NCBI RefSeq assembly: GCF_000576305.1
Contig: NZ_BAVZ01000003.1
Coordinates: forward strand, 248,001-312,000
DNA: 64,000 bases
Source: Paenibacillus pini JCM 16418
GTDB taxonomy: Bacteria; Bacillota; Bacilli; Paenibacillales; Paenibacillaceae
Direction of reading: 5' to 3'
A model generated the notes under the pieces. The model did not search any database, was not told the origin of the DNA, and saw only the letters and a list, made by a program, of their open reading frames with translations. Shown piece by piece: positions 54,597 to 62,968 of this stretch. Position numbers and translations under genes: made by a program. Within the stretch, counting starts at the first letter, position 1. Each line of letters starts with the position of its first letter.

Positions 54597-56024
54597 TTGA
54601 AGAATACAGCTATGGGGGCAAATAAACAATTATTCATCCAAATATATGATCATATCGTTTCGAGGATGCAGCGGGGTGAGTGGCAAGCACATGACAAACT
54701 CCCTTCCATTCGCCAACTTGCGAACGAATTTCAAATCCACCGGCTCACCGTATTTCGTGCGTATCAGCTCCTTAAACAAAACGGTAAAGCTTATGTAAAG
54801 GAAAAATCCGGTTACTACGTAAGTCCGCTCTCATCCGAACAACAAAATGATGCATTTACAGTTGATGCGTCTATTTTTACACATATTCATTTTAAAAATG
54901 ATATGTCCAAAATTCATAGGGTTCCTGCGACGTATCAATTCTCACAAGCTTTGATTGATCCTAATTTATTACCGAATCTATTTCTTTCTGATTACGTGAA
55001 GAAGGTATTCGATATCTATCCCAAAATGATGGGAACGTATTCCTCTGCCCAAGGCGATCTGGAATTACGTGAAGTGCTTTGTCAATATATGATGGAGCAG
55101 CATCCGGTAGATCTAGATCCAGACGAAGTACTCATTACGACAGGCGCTCAGCAGGCCATTGATTTACTAGCGCGCTTATTCATTAGACCACTCGACAACA
55201 TCATCGTAGAACGGCCGACATACAGCGTTGCACTCGATGTTTTCCGGGCGCAAGGGGCACGGTTTCTACCCGTAGATATTACTCCAGATGGCTATGATTT
55301 GCAGCAAGTTGAACATTTTATGAGAGAGTCTCGCCCACGTTTTTTCTATATGAATCCAACGTTTCATAATCCTACTGGTTATACGATTCCTGCCGCTCAG
55401 CGAAAGAGACTTGTCGAGCTTGCGGAACAATACCAATGTCTATTAATTGAAGATGATGCGTTTCACGATATGTATTTTAATGAGATTCCTACGCAGCCGA
55501 TATTTACCTACGATACAGATGGATGGGTCATTTACCTGAAAAGTTTTAGTAAGTATATCGCACCTGGTCTAAGAGTTTGTGCTGTTTTGGGTAGGCGCTC
55601 CTTGATCGATTCGCTAATAACTTTGAAATCTCTTGCAGATAACGGATCTCCTTTAGTTAATCAGAAGTTATTTCTTCATTACTTTAAGTCAGAACGAATG
55701 CAACAGCATGTAGACAAACTACGCACCGCGCTACAGATTAGAAAAGAGATCATGGAACAGGAATTAGCCCAGACTGGGTGGGAATGGGTTAGTCCACAAG
55801 GCGGTCTCAACTTATGGGTCAAGTTACCCGCTGAAATTTCTGTAACCGAGTTATGGGATCAGTGTATTCGCCAATCTGTCTCATTTGTCCCTGGCACGAT
55901 CTTCGATCCCTCGCGTGAATTAAACTCATCGATTCGCTTAAGCTATTCCTTTGTGAATGAAACGCAAATTAAACAAGGTATGCGTAGATTAGTGGATGCA
56001 GCTAATCACATCCGAAGCCATTAA
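54597..56024 (+). CDS. MocR-type GntR regulator with aminotransferase domain
   Basis: PLP-dependent regulator of 475 residues. TTG 54597 follows GAGAGGGTGAT by seven to eight bases. The N-terminal GntR helix-turn-helix covers KQLFIQIYDHIVSRMQRGEW and LPSIRQLANEFQIHRLTVFRAYQLLKQNGKAYV (residues 10-75). The C-terminal aminotransferase-I fold has LITTGAQQAIDLLARLF near 177 and the PLP lysine in YLKSFSKYIAPGLRVC near 312. It is divergent from the EamA exporter by about 120 bases, a common MocR-exporter pairing. The last codons overlap the convergent LysR gene by four bases (the stops share TTAA). Confidence 0.92.
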   Translation: MKNTAMGANKQLFIQIYDHIVSRMQRGEWQAHDKLPSIRQLANEFQIHRLTVFRAYQLLKQNGKAYVKEKSGYYVSPLSSEQQNDAFTVDASIFTHIHFKNDMSKIHRVPATYQFSQALIDPNLLPNLFLSDYVKKVFDIYPKMMGTYSSAQGDLELREVLCQYMMEQHPVDLDPDEVLITTGAQQAIDLLARLFIRPLDNIIVERPTYSVALDVFRAQGARFLPVDITPDGYDLQQVEHFMRESRPRFFYMNPTFHNPTGYTIPAAQRKRLVELAEQYQCLLIEDDAFHDMYFNEIPTQPIFTYDTDGWVIYLKSFSKYIAPGLRVCAVLGRRSLIDSLITLKSLADNGSPLVNQKLFLHYFKSERMQQHVDKLRTALQIRKEIMEQELAQTGWEWVSPQGGLNLWVKLPAEISVTELWDQCIRQSVSFVPGTIFDPSRELNSSIRLSYSFVNETQIKQGMRRLVDAANHIRSH

Positions 56025-56904
56025 CCTCTAAGCTCTTGTCGTAGATACTGGTATAGCTTTGAACTTGCTTGGTTCTGAGGATAGTCGGATGATCTTGAAA
56101 GAATGCCGAATGTCATATCGATAAGACTCTCTTCATTTATTGTTCGAATCGTTGTTCCCTTGGGCGCAGGATTCAATATAATATTGGGCAAAAGAGCGAT
56201 CCCTAGCCACATTCTACATAATATTGTAAAGCCGTTATACTACCGATCTCCATCGTTTCGAGGGGCATTTTTCCAGTTCCATGTAGTACCATCTCAAGCT
56301 TTCGACGATATGGGCAAGTTGCTGACGTAATAAGGAGTCGGTAGTCTCTTAAATCAACTGGTGCAATAAATTCTTGCAAGGTAAGTGGATGATGTTCCGG
56401 TAAAAGAACGACAAATTCTTCCTTAAACAATGGATCATAGTACAAATCCGAACCTAAATCAGGTGCTGAACAAAGTGCGAGATCAATCTCACATTCGAGA
56501 AGACGCTCAGTTAACGTTGGTGTATTTGCTACAACTAATGAAATTTTAATTTTTGGATATTGTGCCATAAACCTCTGTATGATACTCGGCAATCGATAAC
56601 TTGCTGACGGTTCTGTCACTCCTACACGTACATGCCCCGCTTCACCCCGTTGTAAATCCGCTAAATCTGTTTCTAATTTCTCCATACGCTTAACAATTTG
56701 AATACTCTCTTCGTGAAACAGCCGGCCTGCTTCGGATAATTGCATCGTTTTCCCACGTTCGATTAACTTCATTCCAAGTTCGGTTTCAAGCTTCTGCATT
56801 TGCATCGTAACGGTGGATTGAACATAATTCATTTCCTCGGCTGCGCGGTTAAAACTACCGTATTTCACGATCATCAAAAAAGTTTTAAGTGTTCTAAAAT
56901 CCAT
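56021..56904 (-). pseudogene. LysR-family transcriptional regulator, one frameshift near the C-terminus
   Basis: Regulator of 294 residues after repair. ATG 56904 (MDFRTLKTFLMIVKYGSFNRAA) follows GGGGAGAATC. The N-terminal helix-turn-helix (SFNRAAEEMNYVQSTVTMQMQKLE) and the substrate domain are intact up to ALQYYVECG, where the frame stops near 56206. Adding one C in the plus-strand GGCTA context restores GLGIALLPNIILNPAP and the frame continues to 56021. This is a one-base deletion in a CC pair, probably a sequencing error. It is divergent from an SDR gene with an inverted repeat between them, and convergent with the MocR gene. Confidence 0.88.
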
Positions 56905-56922
56905 GATTCTCCCCTCAATGTT

Positions 56923-56939
56923 ATTCAATATTTTTGAAT
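56923..56939. promoter_or_regulatory. Candidate LysR operator
   Basis: ATTCAATATTTTTGAAT is a 17-bp inverted repeat with a five-base centre, of the T-N11-A kind, between the divergent LysR and SDR genes. Confidence 0.5.
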
Positions 56940-57026
56940 GTATTATTCATTTAATTCAATTATACAAATATATAAGAAAGTCATACAATTATGGATATAT
57001 CAAGCTTCAAAAAGGAGATGTTCATC

Positions 57027-57767
57027 ATGGATTTAAAAAACAAAGTGGCATTGATCACGGGTGGAGGTACAGGAATAGGTAGGGCTACTAGTTTAGCGCT
57101 TGCTAAACGGGGCGCAATCGTAGTCGTGAACTACTCGCGTTCTACATTAGATGCCGAAGAAACTGTTCAAATTATTAATAAAGAAGGTGGAGAGGCGATC
57201 GCCATGCGAGTCGATGTCTCACAAGATATAGAAGTTAGAACCATGGTTGAGCGTATTGCACTCCAGTTCGGGACGATTGATGTACTTGTAAATAACGCGA
57301 GCATAACCCATCATATTCCGATTTGTAATCTAGAAGCAGCTACAGATGAGGTATGGGACGAACTATATAATGTCAATGTTAAAGGTATGTATCACTGCGC
57401 ACGAGCCGTAGTTCCTTTTATGAAGAAAAATAAGGAAGGCGCAATCGTCAATCTCGGCAGCATTGCGGGACTAACCGGCGTTGGTTCTTCTCTGCCCTAT
57501 GCTGTTTCCAAAGCAGCCATTCATGGTCTTACGAAGTCCTTAGCACATGCCTTAGCACCAGAAATTAGAGTGAACTGCGTTGCACCTGGAGCCGTATCTA
57601 CTAGATGGTGGCTTGGGAGAGAAGAACAAATGAAACAGTTGGCTCCCAATTTGCTGCTGCAACGCATTCCAACTCCTAAGGATGTCGCCACTCTTATATG
57701 TAATACGTTAGAACAAGAATCCATGACAGGTCAAATCATAACCATAGATAGTGGACAAATATTATAA
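57027..57767 (+). CDS. SDR-family oxidoreductase
   Basis: Short-chain dehydrogenase of about 246 residues. ATG 57027 follows AAAAGGAGATG; an earlier ATG at 56991 has no such site. Motifs: TGGGTGIGRATS near residues 12-22, NNAS (usually NNAG) near 89, the catalytic Ser region NLGSIAGL near 136-146 and YAVSKAAIHGL near 155-165. NYSRSTLD after the second strand suggests NADP preference. The C-terminus MTGQIITIDSGQIL is typical of the family. It is divergent from the LysR gene, which probably regulates it. The substrate is unknown. Confidence 0.9.
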   Translation: MDLKNKVALITGGGTGIGRATSLALAKRGAIVVVNYSRSTLDAEETVQIINKEGGEAIAMRVDVSQDIEVRTMVERIALQFGTIDVLVNNASITHHIPICNLEAATDEVWDELYNVNVKGMYHCARAVVPFMKKNKEGAIVNLGSIAGLTGVGSSLPYAVSKAAIHGLTKSLAHALAPEIRVNCVAPGAVSTRWWLGREEQMKQLAPNLLLQRIPTPKDVATLICNTLEQESMTGQIITIDSGQIL

Positions 57768-57788
57768 TTGTATTATGCTACTTCGTCA

Positions 57789-57969
57789 TCATTGAGATGA
57801 AGAACTACTTATAAATTGAATGATCCCTACAAATATCATAAATAATATAAATGATATGAAGATCCATATGAAAACCTTTTGTAATTTAGAAGATTGTGTC
57901 TTATGTTGGTTGATTCTCTAATCTAGCCAAACGGTTCTTAAGTTCTTGTATTTCTTCATCACGTTCCAT
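57789..57969 (-). pseudogene. Small membrane protein, apparently frameshifted
   Basis: ATG 57969, after GAGGATGTGAG, opens MERDEEIQELKNRLARLENQ and stops at a TAA about 22 codons on. In the next frame KTQSSKLQKVFIWIFISFILFM plus more hydrophobic residues runs to a TGA at 57789. A basic helix followed by one membrane helix is a plausible pair. Joining them needs a one-base removal or two-base addition. If they are one protein it has about 60 residues. I recognise no family. Unjoined, the 22-codon ORF is too short to trust. Confidence 0.35.
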
Positions 57970-58054
57970 GAACTCACATCCTCTTATTCAGAAATTGTAT
58001 ATATTCCAAAAAGATGACTCTATATTGAATTCTCTAGGATTAAAACGTCTACGA

Positions 58055-58612
58055 TTACTCCATCGCATCCACTAATGTAACTAACTTACGGATTGTCTTC
58101 CAATTACGCACTGTTGCTGGGACGTCAAGCTTATGCATATGGGTAGCCAGCTTGGAATTACGCACACTATTACGAAACAAAAAATAGATTTCTCGCCCAT
58201 TGTTCCGATAATTTTCGTTTTCGTTTCGATAAACAGCTAATCGCTCAATCTTATCCAAAGTAGGCTCTTCAAGCATGATAGAAACGTATAGGCTCTCTGT
58301 TTCAGATGCTGCCTCAGCTTCAGAGATTTCTTGCTGTGTGAATGGACAGCTCGCAGCAATACTTCTCAACTCGTCTGCCGTTCTTAAAATAACCGGTACT
58401 GGAAAACCAAAGTTTACCTCAATCTCACGTTCGATCCGAATACGCAGTTGTTCCTCATCTTCGTTTGATTCAAACAAAACATTTCCACTCTGAATATAGG
58501 TTTGGACTCTATTTAATCCCATTTCTCCTAAAATGCGTTTTAACTCAACCATCTTGATCATGTTCTTACCACCTACATTAATGCCACGTAACAATGCGAT
58601 ATATATTGTCAT
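58055..58612 (-). CDS. DUF1697 family protein
   Basis: A 185-residue protein with the typical DUF1697 opening MTIYIALLRGINVGGKNMIKMVELKRILGEMG and VQTYIQSGNVLFES near residues 36-50. The C-terminal TVRNWKTIRKLVTLVDAME is also a family feature. These proteins form a ferredoxin-like fold of unknown function found in many bacteria. No signal peptide or membrane segment is seen. The upstream spacing holds GAATGAC, a poor ribosome site. No operon partner is obvious. Confidence 0.9.
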   Translation of the reverse strand: MTIYIALLRGINVGGKNMIKMVELKRILGEMGLNRVQTYIQSGNVLFESNEDEEQLRIRIEREIEVNFGFPVPVILRTADELRSIAASCPFTQQEISEAEAASETESLYVSIMLEEPTLDKIERLAVYRNENENYRNNGREIYFLFRNSVRNSKLATHMHKLDVPATVRNWKTIRKLVTLVDAME

Positions 58613-58756
58613 TCATCTCAATCCACCAATCTATTTAATCCTATATCCAATATTTTACTATACAGAGCTTGAAATCGCTACCTAGCTTTATTCAAAATGT
58701 AGGTACGTCTTAATGATGAATATAAGAAAAAAGAACTAGAAAACTGTGAATTTATT

Positions 58757-58782
58757 ATTGTGAATTTTTCATATGGTGAAAT
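58757..58782. repeat. Direct repeat B2, 3' side of the amidohydrolase gene
   Basis: Same 26 bases as B1 and B3 apart from one variable base (G here). It lies 36 bases beyond the stop of the amidohydrolase gene. The upstream TCAAAATGTAGGTACGT segment (58692) matches the one at the same distance from B1. Confidence 0.75.
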
Positions 58783-58818
58783 TTTAAAATAAATACATAT
58801 TAATAATCATTTATTTCT

Positions 58819-60423
58819 TTAATCCGTTAGCTCGTACATGATTTCACCGTTAATTACGGTCATAACAACCGAATTATGAAGCATTTCATCTGCATCTGCT
58901 AATTGAAAGGGATCATTTTCTAGCACCGTAAAGTCAGCCAAATATCCTGATTTAATCATTCCCCGATCTTGTTCATGTCCTATTGCATATGCACTGCCTA
59001 ATGTATACAGAGATATCGCTTGAAACATGCTCAGACACTCTTCAGGACCATAAATCGTCTTATCCTGTTTTTGTGGACGAGTCCGGGTTACTGCTGCATG
59101 GATTGCCTCTATTGGAGATACCTTCTCAATCGGCGCATCGGACCCGCCAGCACAGTGAATCCCTTCATTGAATAGAGTTTTCCATGCATACAGATACAAA
59201 CCCTTAAGATTTCCTACCCTTTCAAGCACCCAAGGAAAATCTGATGTTACGAAGCTAGGCTGAATATCGACAATGAGCGGAAGCTCTTTCATATTTTCAA
59301 TCAGAGCTTTACGCAGGATTTGACCGTGAATGAGGCGATCTCTTTTATCTGAAGGACAAGGATGATTTACGATGGCATTCAAAAACATTTCAGCAGCCTT
59401 GTCCCCTATGGTATGTGCGGATACAGACATTCCATAATCCCTTGCCTGTTTCACCCATTGATTTAAATCTGCTTGCGAGTGCACAGCAACTCCACATGTA
59501 GATGGATCATCTGCATAAGGTTGACTTAATAGAGCCGTTCTTCCCCCAAGTGCACCATCCACAAAAATCTTCATTGCACCATACTCTAGATAAGGAGATT
59601 CAGCTATCTGCTTACGCCCCAGTTCATACCACTCTTGCATAACTAAATGATGCACAAGGAGATGCGCTCTAAAAGGTTTACCCTCATCATGAAGTACAGA
59701 ATGGAAAGCTTGTAATACACGGATAGAACCTCCATAATAACTTAAATCCTCGGTGTGGCAACCTGTCAAACCTTGTGACCAGCAATCCTCAATAGCCGCA
59801 TGAAGCGCCGTTTTTAAATATAATTCTGTAACTCCAGGTATCACCTCAAGGATCAAATCCTGAGCTTTTTCCTTCAGAATGCCAGTCAGCTTTCCTTCTG
59901 GATCCTTCTCAATAACACCTCCAGATGGGGCCGTCACATGCTCGGTCACCTGTGCCTTTGCAAGAGCCATAGAATTAACCGCCATGACATGTCGACAGAC
60001 CCTCCGCAGCATGACTGGATGCCGCGGCGCAACCGTGTCGAGTTCCTTCTTACTGAGCATCCCGCATTCTTCCCATTCATTTTCATTCCATCCTTCGCCA
60101 ATAATCCATTCCCCTTCAGGAATGACTCTTGTCTGTTCTCCAATTCGATCCAACAATTGTTGTCTGCTAAGGAGTCCTGCCAACTGGAGTTTGAGAAATG
60201 TCTCCCCGTGTCCAATGAGATGGATATGACTATCTACAAATCCAGGAAACATCGTCTTTCCTTGCAAATCGACATATTTCACAATTTGATCTGCGTACTT
60301 CCTCTTTATCTTTTCGAGTGCTCCGGACTCTAAAATGGTTCCATCTTGGGTATAGACCGCTTCAACTTTGTCATGTTCAAATTCCATCGTGTAGATATTG
60401 CCGTTCCACCAGCAGATGCCCAT
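58819..60423 (-). CDS. Amidohydrolase family protein, YtcJ-like
   Basis: Metal-dependent hydrolase of 534 residues. ATG 60423 (MGICWWNGNIYTMEF) follows AGAAGGAGTAGAGCT; a longer frame upstream is not supported. Motifs: GFVDSHIHLIGHGE, with the metal-binding HxH, near residues 62-75; GGVIEKDPEGKLTGILKEKAQD near 170-190; VDGALGGRTALLSQPYAD near 282-299; HTIGDKA near 340; and GGSDAPIEKVSPIEAIHAAV near 438-457. This matches the YtcJ/Amidohydro_3 branch, cytosolic with an unknown amide or amine substrate. It is bracketed by repeats B2 and B3. Confidence 0.9.
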   Translation of the reverse strand: MGICWWNGNIYTMEFEHDKVEAVYTQDGTILESGALEKIKRKYADQIVKYVDLQGKTMFPGFVDSHIHLIGHGETFLKLQLAGLLSRQQLLDRIGEQTRVIPEGEWIIGEGWNENEWEECGMLSKKELDTVAPRHPVMLRRVCRHVMAVNSMALAKAQVTEHVTAPSGGVIEKDPEGKLTGILKEKAQDLILEVIPGVTELYLKTALHAAIEDCWSQGLTGCHTEDLSYYGGSIRVLQAFHSVLHDEGKPFRAHLLVHHLVMQEWYELGRKQIAESPYLEYGAMKIFVDGALGGRTALLSQPYADDPSTCGVAVHSQADLNQWVKQARDYGMSVSAHTIGDKAAEMFLNAIVNHPCPSDKRDRLIHGQILRKALIENMKELPLIVDIQPSFVTSDFPWVLERVGNLKGLYLYAWKTLFNEGIHCAGGSDAPIEKVSPIEAIHAAVTRTRPQKQDKTIYGPEECLSMFQAISLYTLGSAYAIGHEQDRGMIKSGYLADFTVLENDPFQLADADEMLHNSVVMTVINGEIMYELTD

Positions 60424-60450
60424 AGCTCTACTCCTTCTATTCAATAATCT

Positions 60451-60476
60451 ATTGTGAATTTTTCATATGATGAAAT
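60451..60476. repeat. Direct repeat B3, 5' side of the amidohydrolase gene
   Basis: Same 26 bases as B1 and B2 apart from one variable base (A here). It lies 28 bases upstream of the amidohydrolase start codon, with its terminal TGAAAT toward the next terminator. Confidence 0.75.
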
Positions 60477-60493
60477 TATATTATTACAAAATT

Positions 60494-60523
60494 AAAAAGA
60501 TCGGCTCTATTCGAGCCAATCTT
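60494..60523 (-). terminator. Terminator after the aldo-keto reductase gene
   Basis: AAGATCGGCTC pairs with GAGCCAATCTT (ending 60523, one mismatch); the minus strand continues TTTTTAATTTT. Confidence 0.82.
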
Positions 60524-60563
60524 CTATCCTCTCATTCATGTTCATGTGAAGCTTTTATTATTG

Positions 60564-61451
60564 CTATCTTTTGCCGACCCAATCATCGCCAGCTACTTCG
60601 CGCCACCGTGCTCTGATTTCTTTATATACATCCTTGGCCAATGCTCCTTGCTGAAGCAGTTCAGCATTTTGTGCCCAGCGCCCCGGCTTATTCGTACCCA
60701 CAATCGCGCTATCTACACCCGGTGTACTTAAGGCAAACTGCAGCGCAATTTCAATCGCTTGAGGACTTTTCAAAAAATCATAATCTAGTTCAAGTAGCCG
60801 CTTCCAATATTCATAAGGGTATGACGTTTCAGGTAATGTATCAAACGTCCACGCCACGTTTGCAATCGGACGTTTGATAACAACTCCCATACCGCGTTTC
60901 TTCGCTTCTGGTAACGTAAGATCTATGGATTCCTGATCCGCGATGTTAAGTGAGGTCATGAGACTATCAAACATCCCCGTTTGTACAGCATAAAGTGCTT
61001 CTATACTGTCACCACTATAGCCGATATAACGAGTCTTCCCTTGCTGTTTTGCACGCTGAAGAACTTCAATAGCATCCCCTTGGCGCAAAACCTCTTCTGT
61101 ACAGGTGTGTAGATGGATGACATCGACATAATCCACGTTTAGTCGCTTCAAGCTGCGTTCAATACTCTTTTCTAACATCGCAGGATCCCAATCCTGCCCT
61201 TCCAACCCAGCAGTATGCCCGCATTTCGTGAACAGGAAATAGTCATCTCGGCGTCCAGGCAATGCTTTTCCGATCAATTCCTCGCTCTCACCATAACATT
61301 CAGCGGTATCAATGAGGTTTAAACCAGCATCAAGGGCACTGTGGAGCAGCTTCTCCACTTGCTTAACATCCTGATCACGGCCAATCTCCGCACCGCCAAA
61401 TCCTAGTATACTTACGTCCATTCCTGTATTCCCAAACATACGCTTCTCCAT
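60564..61451 (-). CDS. Aldo/keto reductase
   Basis: Aldo-keto reductase of 295 residues. The barrel motifs are GFGGAEIGRD near residues 18-27, LIDTAECYGESEELIGKAL near 46-64 with the catalytic Asp and Tyr, FTKCGH near 75 with the catalytic Lys, and VIHLHTC near 110 with His. The C-terminus has PGVDSAIVGTNKPG near 245-258. GGGGGATGAGTAG precedes the ATG. It follows the SDR gene at 61500 by 48 bases on the same strand, so the two probably form an operon acting on the same sugar or carbonyl substrate. The specificity is unknown. Confidence 0.9.
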   Translation of the reverse strand: MEKRMFGNTGMDVSILGFGGAEIGRDQDVKQVEKLLHSALDAGLNLIDTAECYGESEELIGKALPGRRDDYFLFTKCGHTAGLEGQDWDPAMLEKSIERSLKRLNVDYVDVIHLHTCTEEVLRQGDAIEVLQRAKQQGKTRYIGYSGDSIEALYAVQTGMFDSLMTSLNIADQESIDLTLPEAKKRGMGVVIKRPIANVAWTFDTLPETSYPYEYWKRLLELDYDFLKSPQAIEIALQFALSTPGVDSAIVGTNKPGRWAQNAELLQQGALAKDVYKEIRARWREVAGDDWVGKR

Positions 61452-61499
61452 CTACTCATCCCCCATGATATGATTTATTAGTAGCTGTAATGCAAGTGA

Positions 61500-62273
61500 C
61501 TAGAATCCGTAAATACTCATTCCGCCATCCACCAATAGAGTTTGTCCCGTAACATAGTTAGATGCATCCGATGCTAGAAAAATAACGGGTCCTACAACTT
61601 CTTCTAATTGACCAATTCGGCGAAGCGGTGTACGATCTACGATTTCCTTCATATACTGCTCATCGCTTAGTAGCTTCTCCGTAAGTGGGGTGCGGAAGTA
61701 CCATGGGCCTACACTATTCACACGGATGTCGTATTGCCCCCACTCCAAAGCTAAAATTTTGGTCATTTGTATAAGCGCCGCTTTGGTTGAGCCATAGACC
61801 ACGCCTGTTCGAAGAGCAACATGCCCACCAACCGATGAAATGTTAATAATACGTCCACCGCCGTGCTCCTTCATGTATTGCCCAGCCTGTTGTGAGGCCA
61901 TAAAGGCCGATTTCAAATTGGTCTGTACAATCGTATCCCATTGATCCTCCGTAACTTCTAACGCGGGCGTACGAATATTCATCCCTGCATTGTTTACCAA
62001 TATGTCGAGGTTACCAGCATCTCTAGTCACTTTTGCAAAAACATGCGCAATTTCTTCCTTAGATGTAATGTCAGCAGGTATTATGTAGGTTTGAGCCTTT
62101 GTACAGCTGCGAATGAGCTCCGCAGTCTCCTCTAGATCCGCTGATGTACGTGATACAAGAGCAACGTCACATCCTGCTTCCGCAAGCCCAACGGCTATCG
62201 CTCTTCCGATCCCTCGGCCCGCTCCTGTCACGATCGCAGTTCTTCCTTGAAGTGAAAATGATGGTAAATACAT
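61500..62273 (-). CDS. SDR-family oxidoreductase, gluconate 5-dehydrogenase-like
   Basis: Short-chain dehydrogenase of 257 residues. MYLPSFSLQGRTAIVTGAGRGIGRAIAVGLAEAG opens with a normal cofactor motif (TGAGRGIG near residues 17-24). NNAGMNIRTPALEVTEDQWD near 93-112, the catalytic Ser in NISSVGGH and YGSTKAALIQM near 161-171 follow. NSVGPWYFRTPLTEKLL near 190 resembles gluconate 5-dehydrogenases and other sugar SDRs. The C-terminus YVTGQTLLVDGGMSIYGF is typical. It is the first gene of an operon with the aldo-keto reductase. A GAGGAGTAAAC ribosome site is present. Confidence 0.9.
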   Translation of the reverse strand: MYLPSFSLQGRTAIVTGAGRGIGRAIAVGLAEAGCDVALVSRTSADLEETAELIRSCTKAQTYIIPADITSKEEIAHVFAKVTRDAGNLDILVNNAGMNIRTPALEVTEDQWDTIVQTNLKSAFMASQQAGQYMKEHGGGRIINISSVGGHVALRTGVVYGSTKAALIQMTKILALEWGQYDIRVNSVGPWYFRTPLTEKLLSDEQYMKEIVDRTPLRRIGQLEEVVGPVIFLASDASNYVTGQTLLVDGGMSIYGF

Positions 62274-62327
62274 ATGTTTACTCCTCTGCTTTGATTCATG
62301 CTATGCAGTAAATATGCTAGCAATCTG

Positions 62328-62822
62328 CTATTGTCTGCTCGTTATGAAATATTGACTGATATTACCGTTCTCCTGAACTATATTCTCTGTGTACTCTCCA
62401 AACGTATAACTATCAATAACACGCCGCCAAAAAGCCTGCGCTGCCGTATTCGATCTCACCTGTGTCACTTTCCATCTTCCTTGAAATCGGTCAAATAGTG
62501 TATGTGCCGCCCATGTACCCAATCCATTACGGCGATATTTATTCATAATAAAAAATTCAGTCATATAATAATCACCCTCAGAATCCGCTATCAGTCTGTC
62601 GACTAATGCAAACCCTGCCGGCTTCGATCCGTGAGTAATGAGATATACATGTTTTCCTAGTCCACTCGTCCAATAATCCTCAATGTCGGGGTATTCAGGA
62701 TACAATCCATCTTCATTTACATCAATATCTAAATACCGCGTGAAATCATAAAAATACAGCTGCATTAGTGCATTAATGACATGCTTGCGCTGTGGTGGAA
62801 CGAGTTCCAATCGAAAATCCAT
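62328..62822 (-). CDS. GNAT-family N-acetyltransferase
   Basis: Acetyltransferase of about 164 residues. ATG 62822 (MDFRLELVPPQRKHVINALMQLY) follows AAGGGTGGTAC; the longer frame is not supported. The fold is clear: GFALVDR near residue 78, YYMTEFFIMNKYRRNGLGTWAAHTLFDRF near 90-118 with the acetyl-CoA-binding RRNGLG loop, and SNTAAQAFWRRVIDSYTFGEYTE near 126-148. This branch is common in Bacillales and may acetylate amines or antibiotics. The acceptor is unknown. It is monocistronic; the next gene (XerS) is divergent. Confidence 0.87.
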   Translation of the reverse strand: MDFRLELVPPQRKHVINALMQLYFYDFTRYLDIDVNEDGLYPEYPDIEDYWTSGLGKHVYLITHGSKPAGFALVDRLIADSEGDYYMTEFFIMNKYRRNGLGTWAAHTLFDRFQGRWKVTQVRSNTAAQAFWRRVIDSYTFGEYTENIVQENGNISQYFITSRQ

Positions 62823-62968
62823 GTACCACCCTTGGTCCGAAGTTATGCACTGATATCCACTATATAACTTTGTCTTACCTCGGGCAAGGTTATACACTAC
62901 TTCTCACTACTAAATGACACAATATGATACTATAATAATAAATCTAATTAACCCTGAGGTGATGCCCA

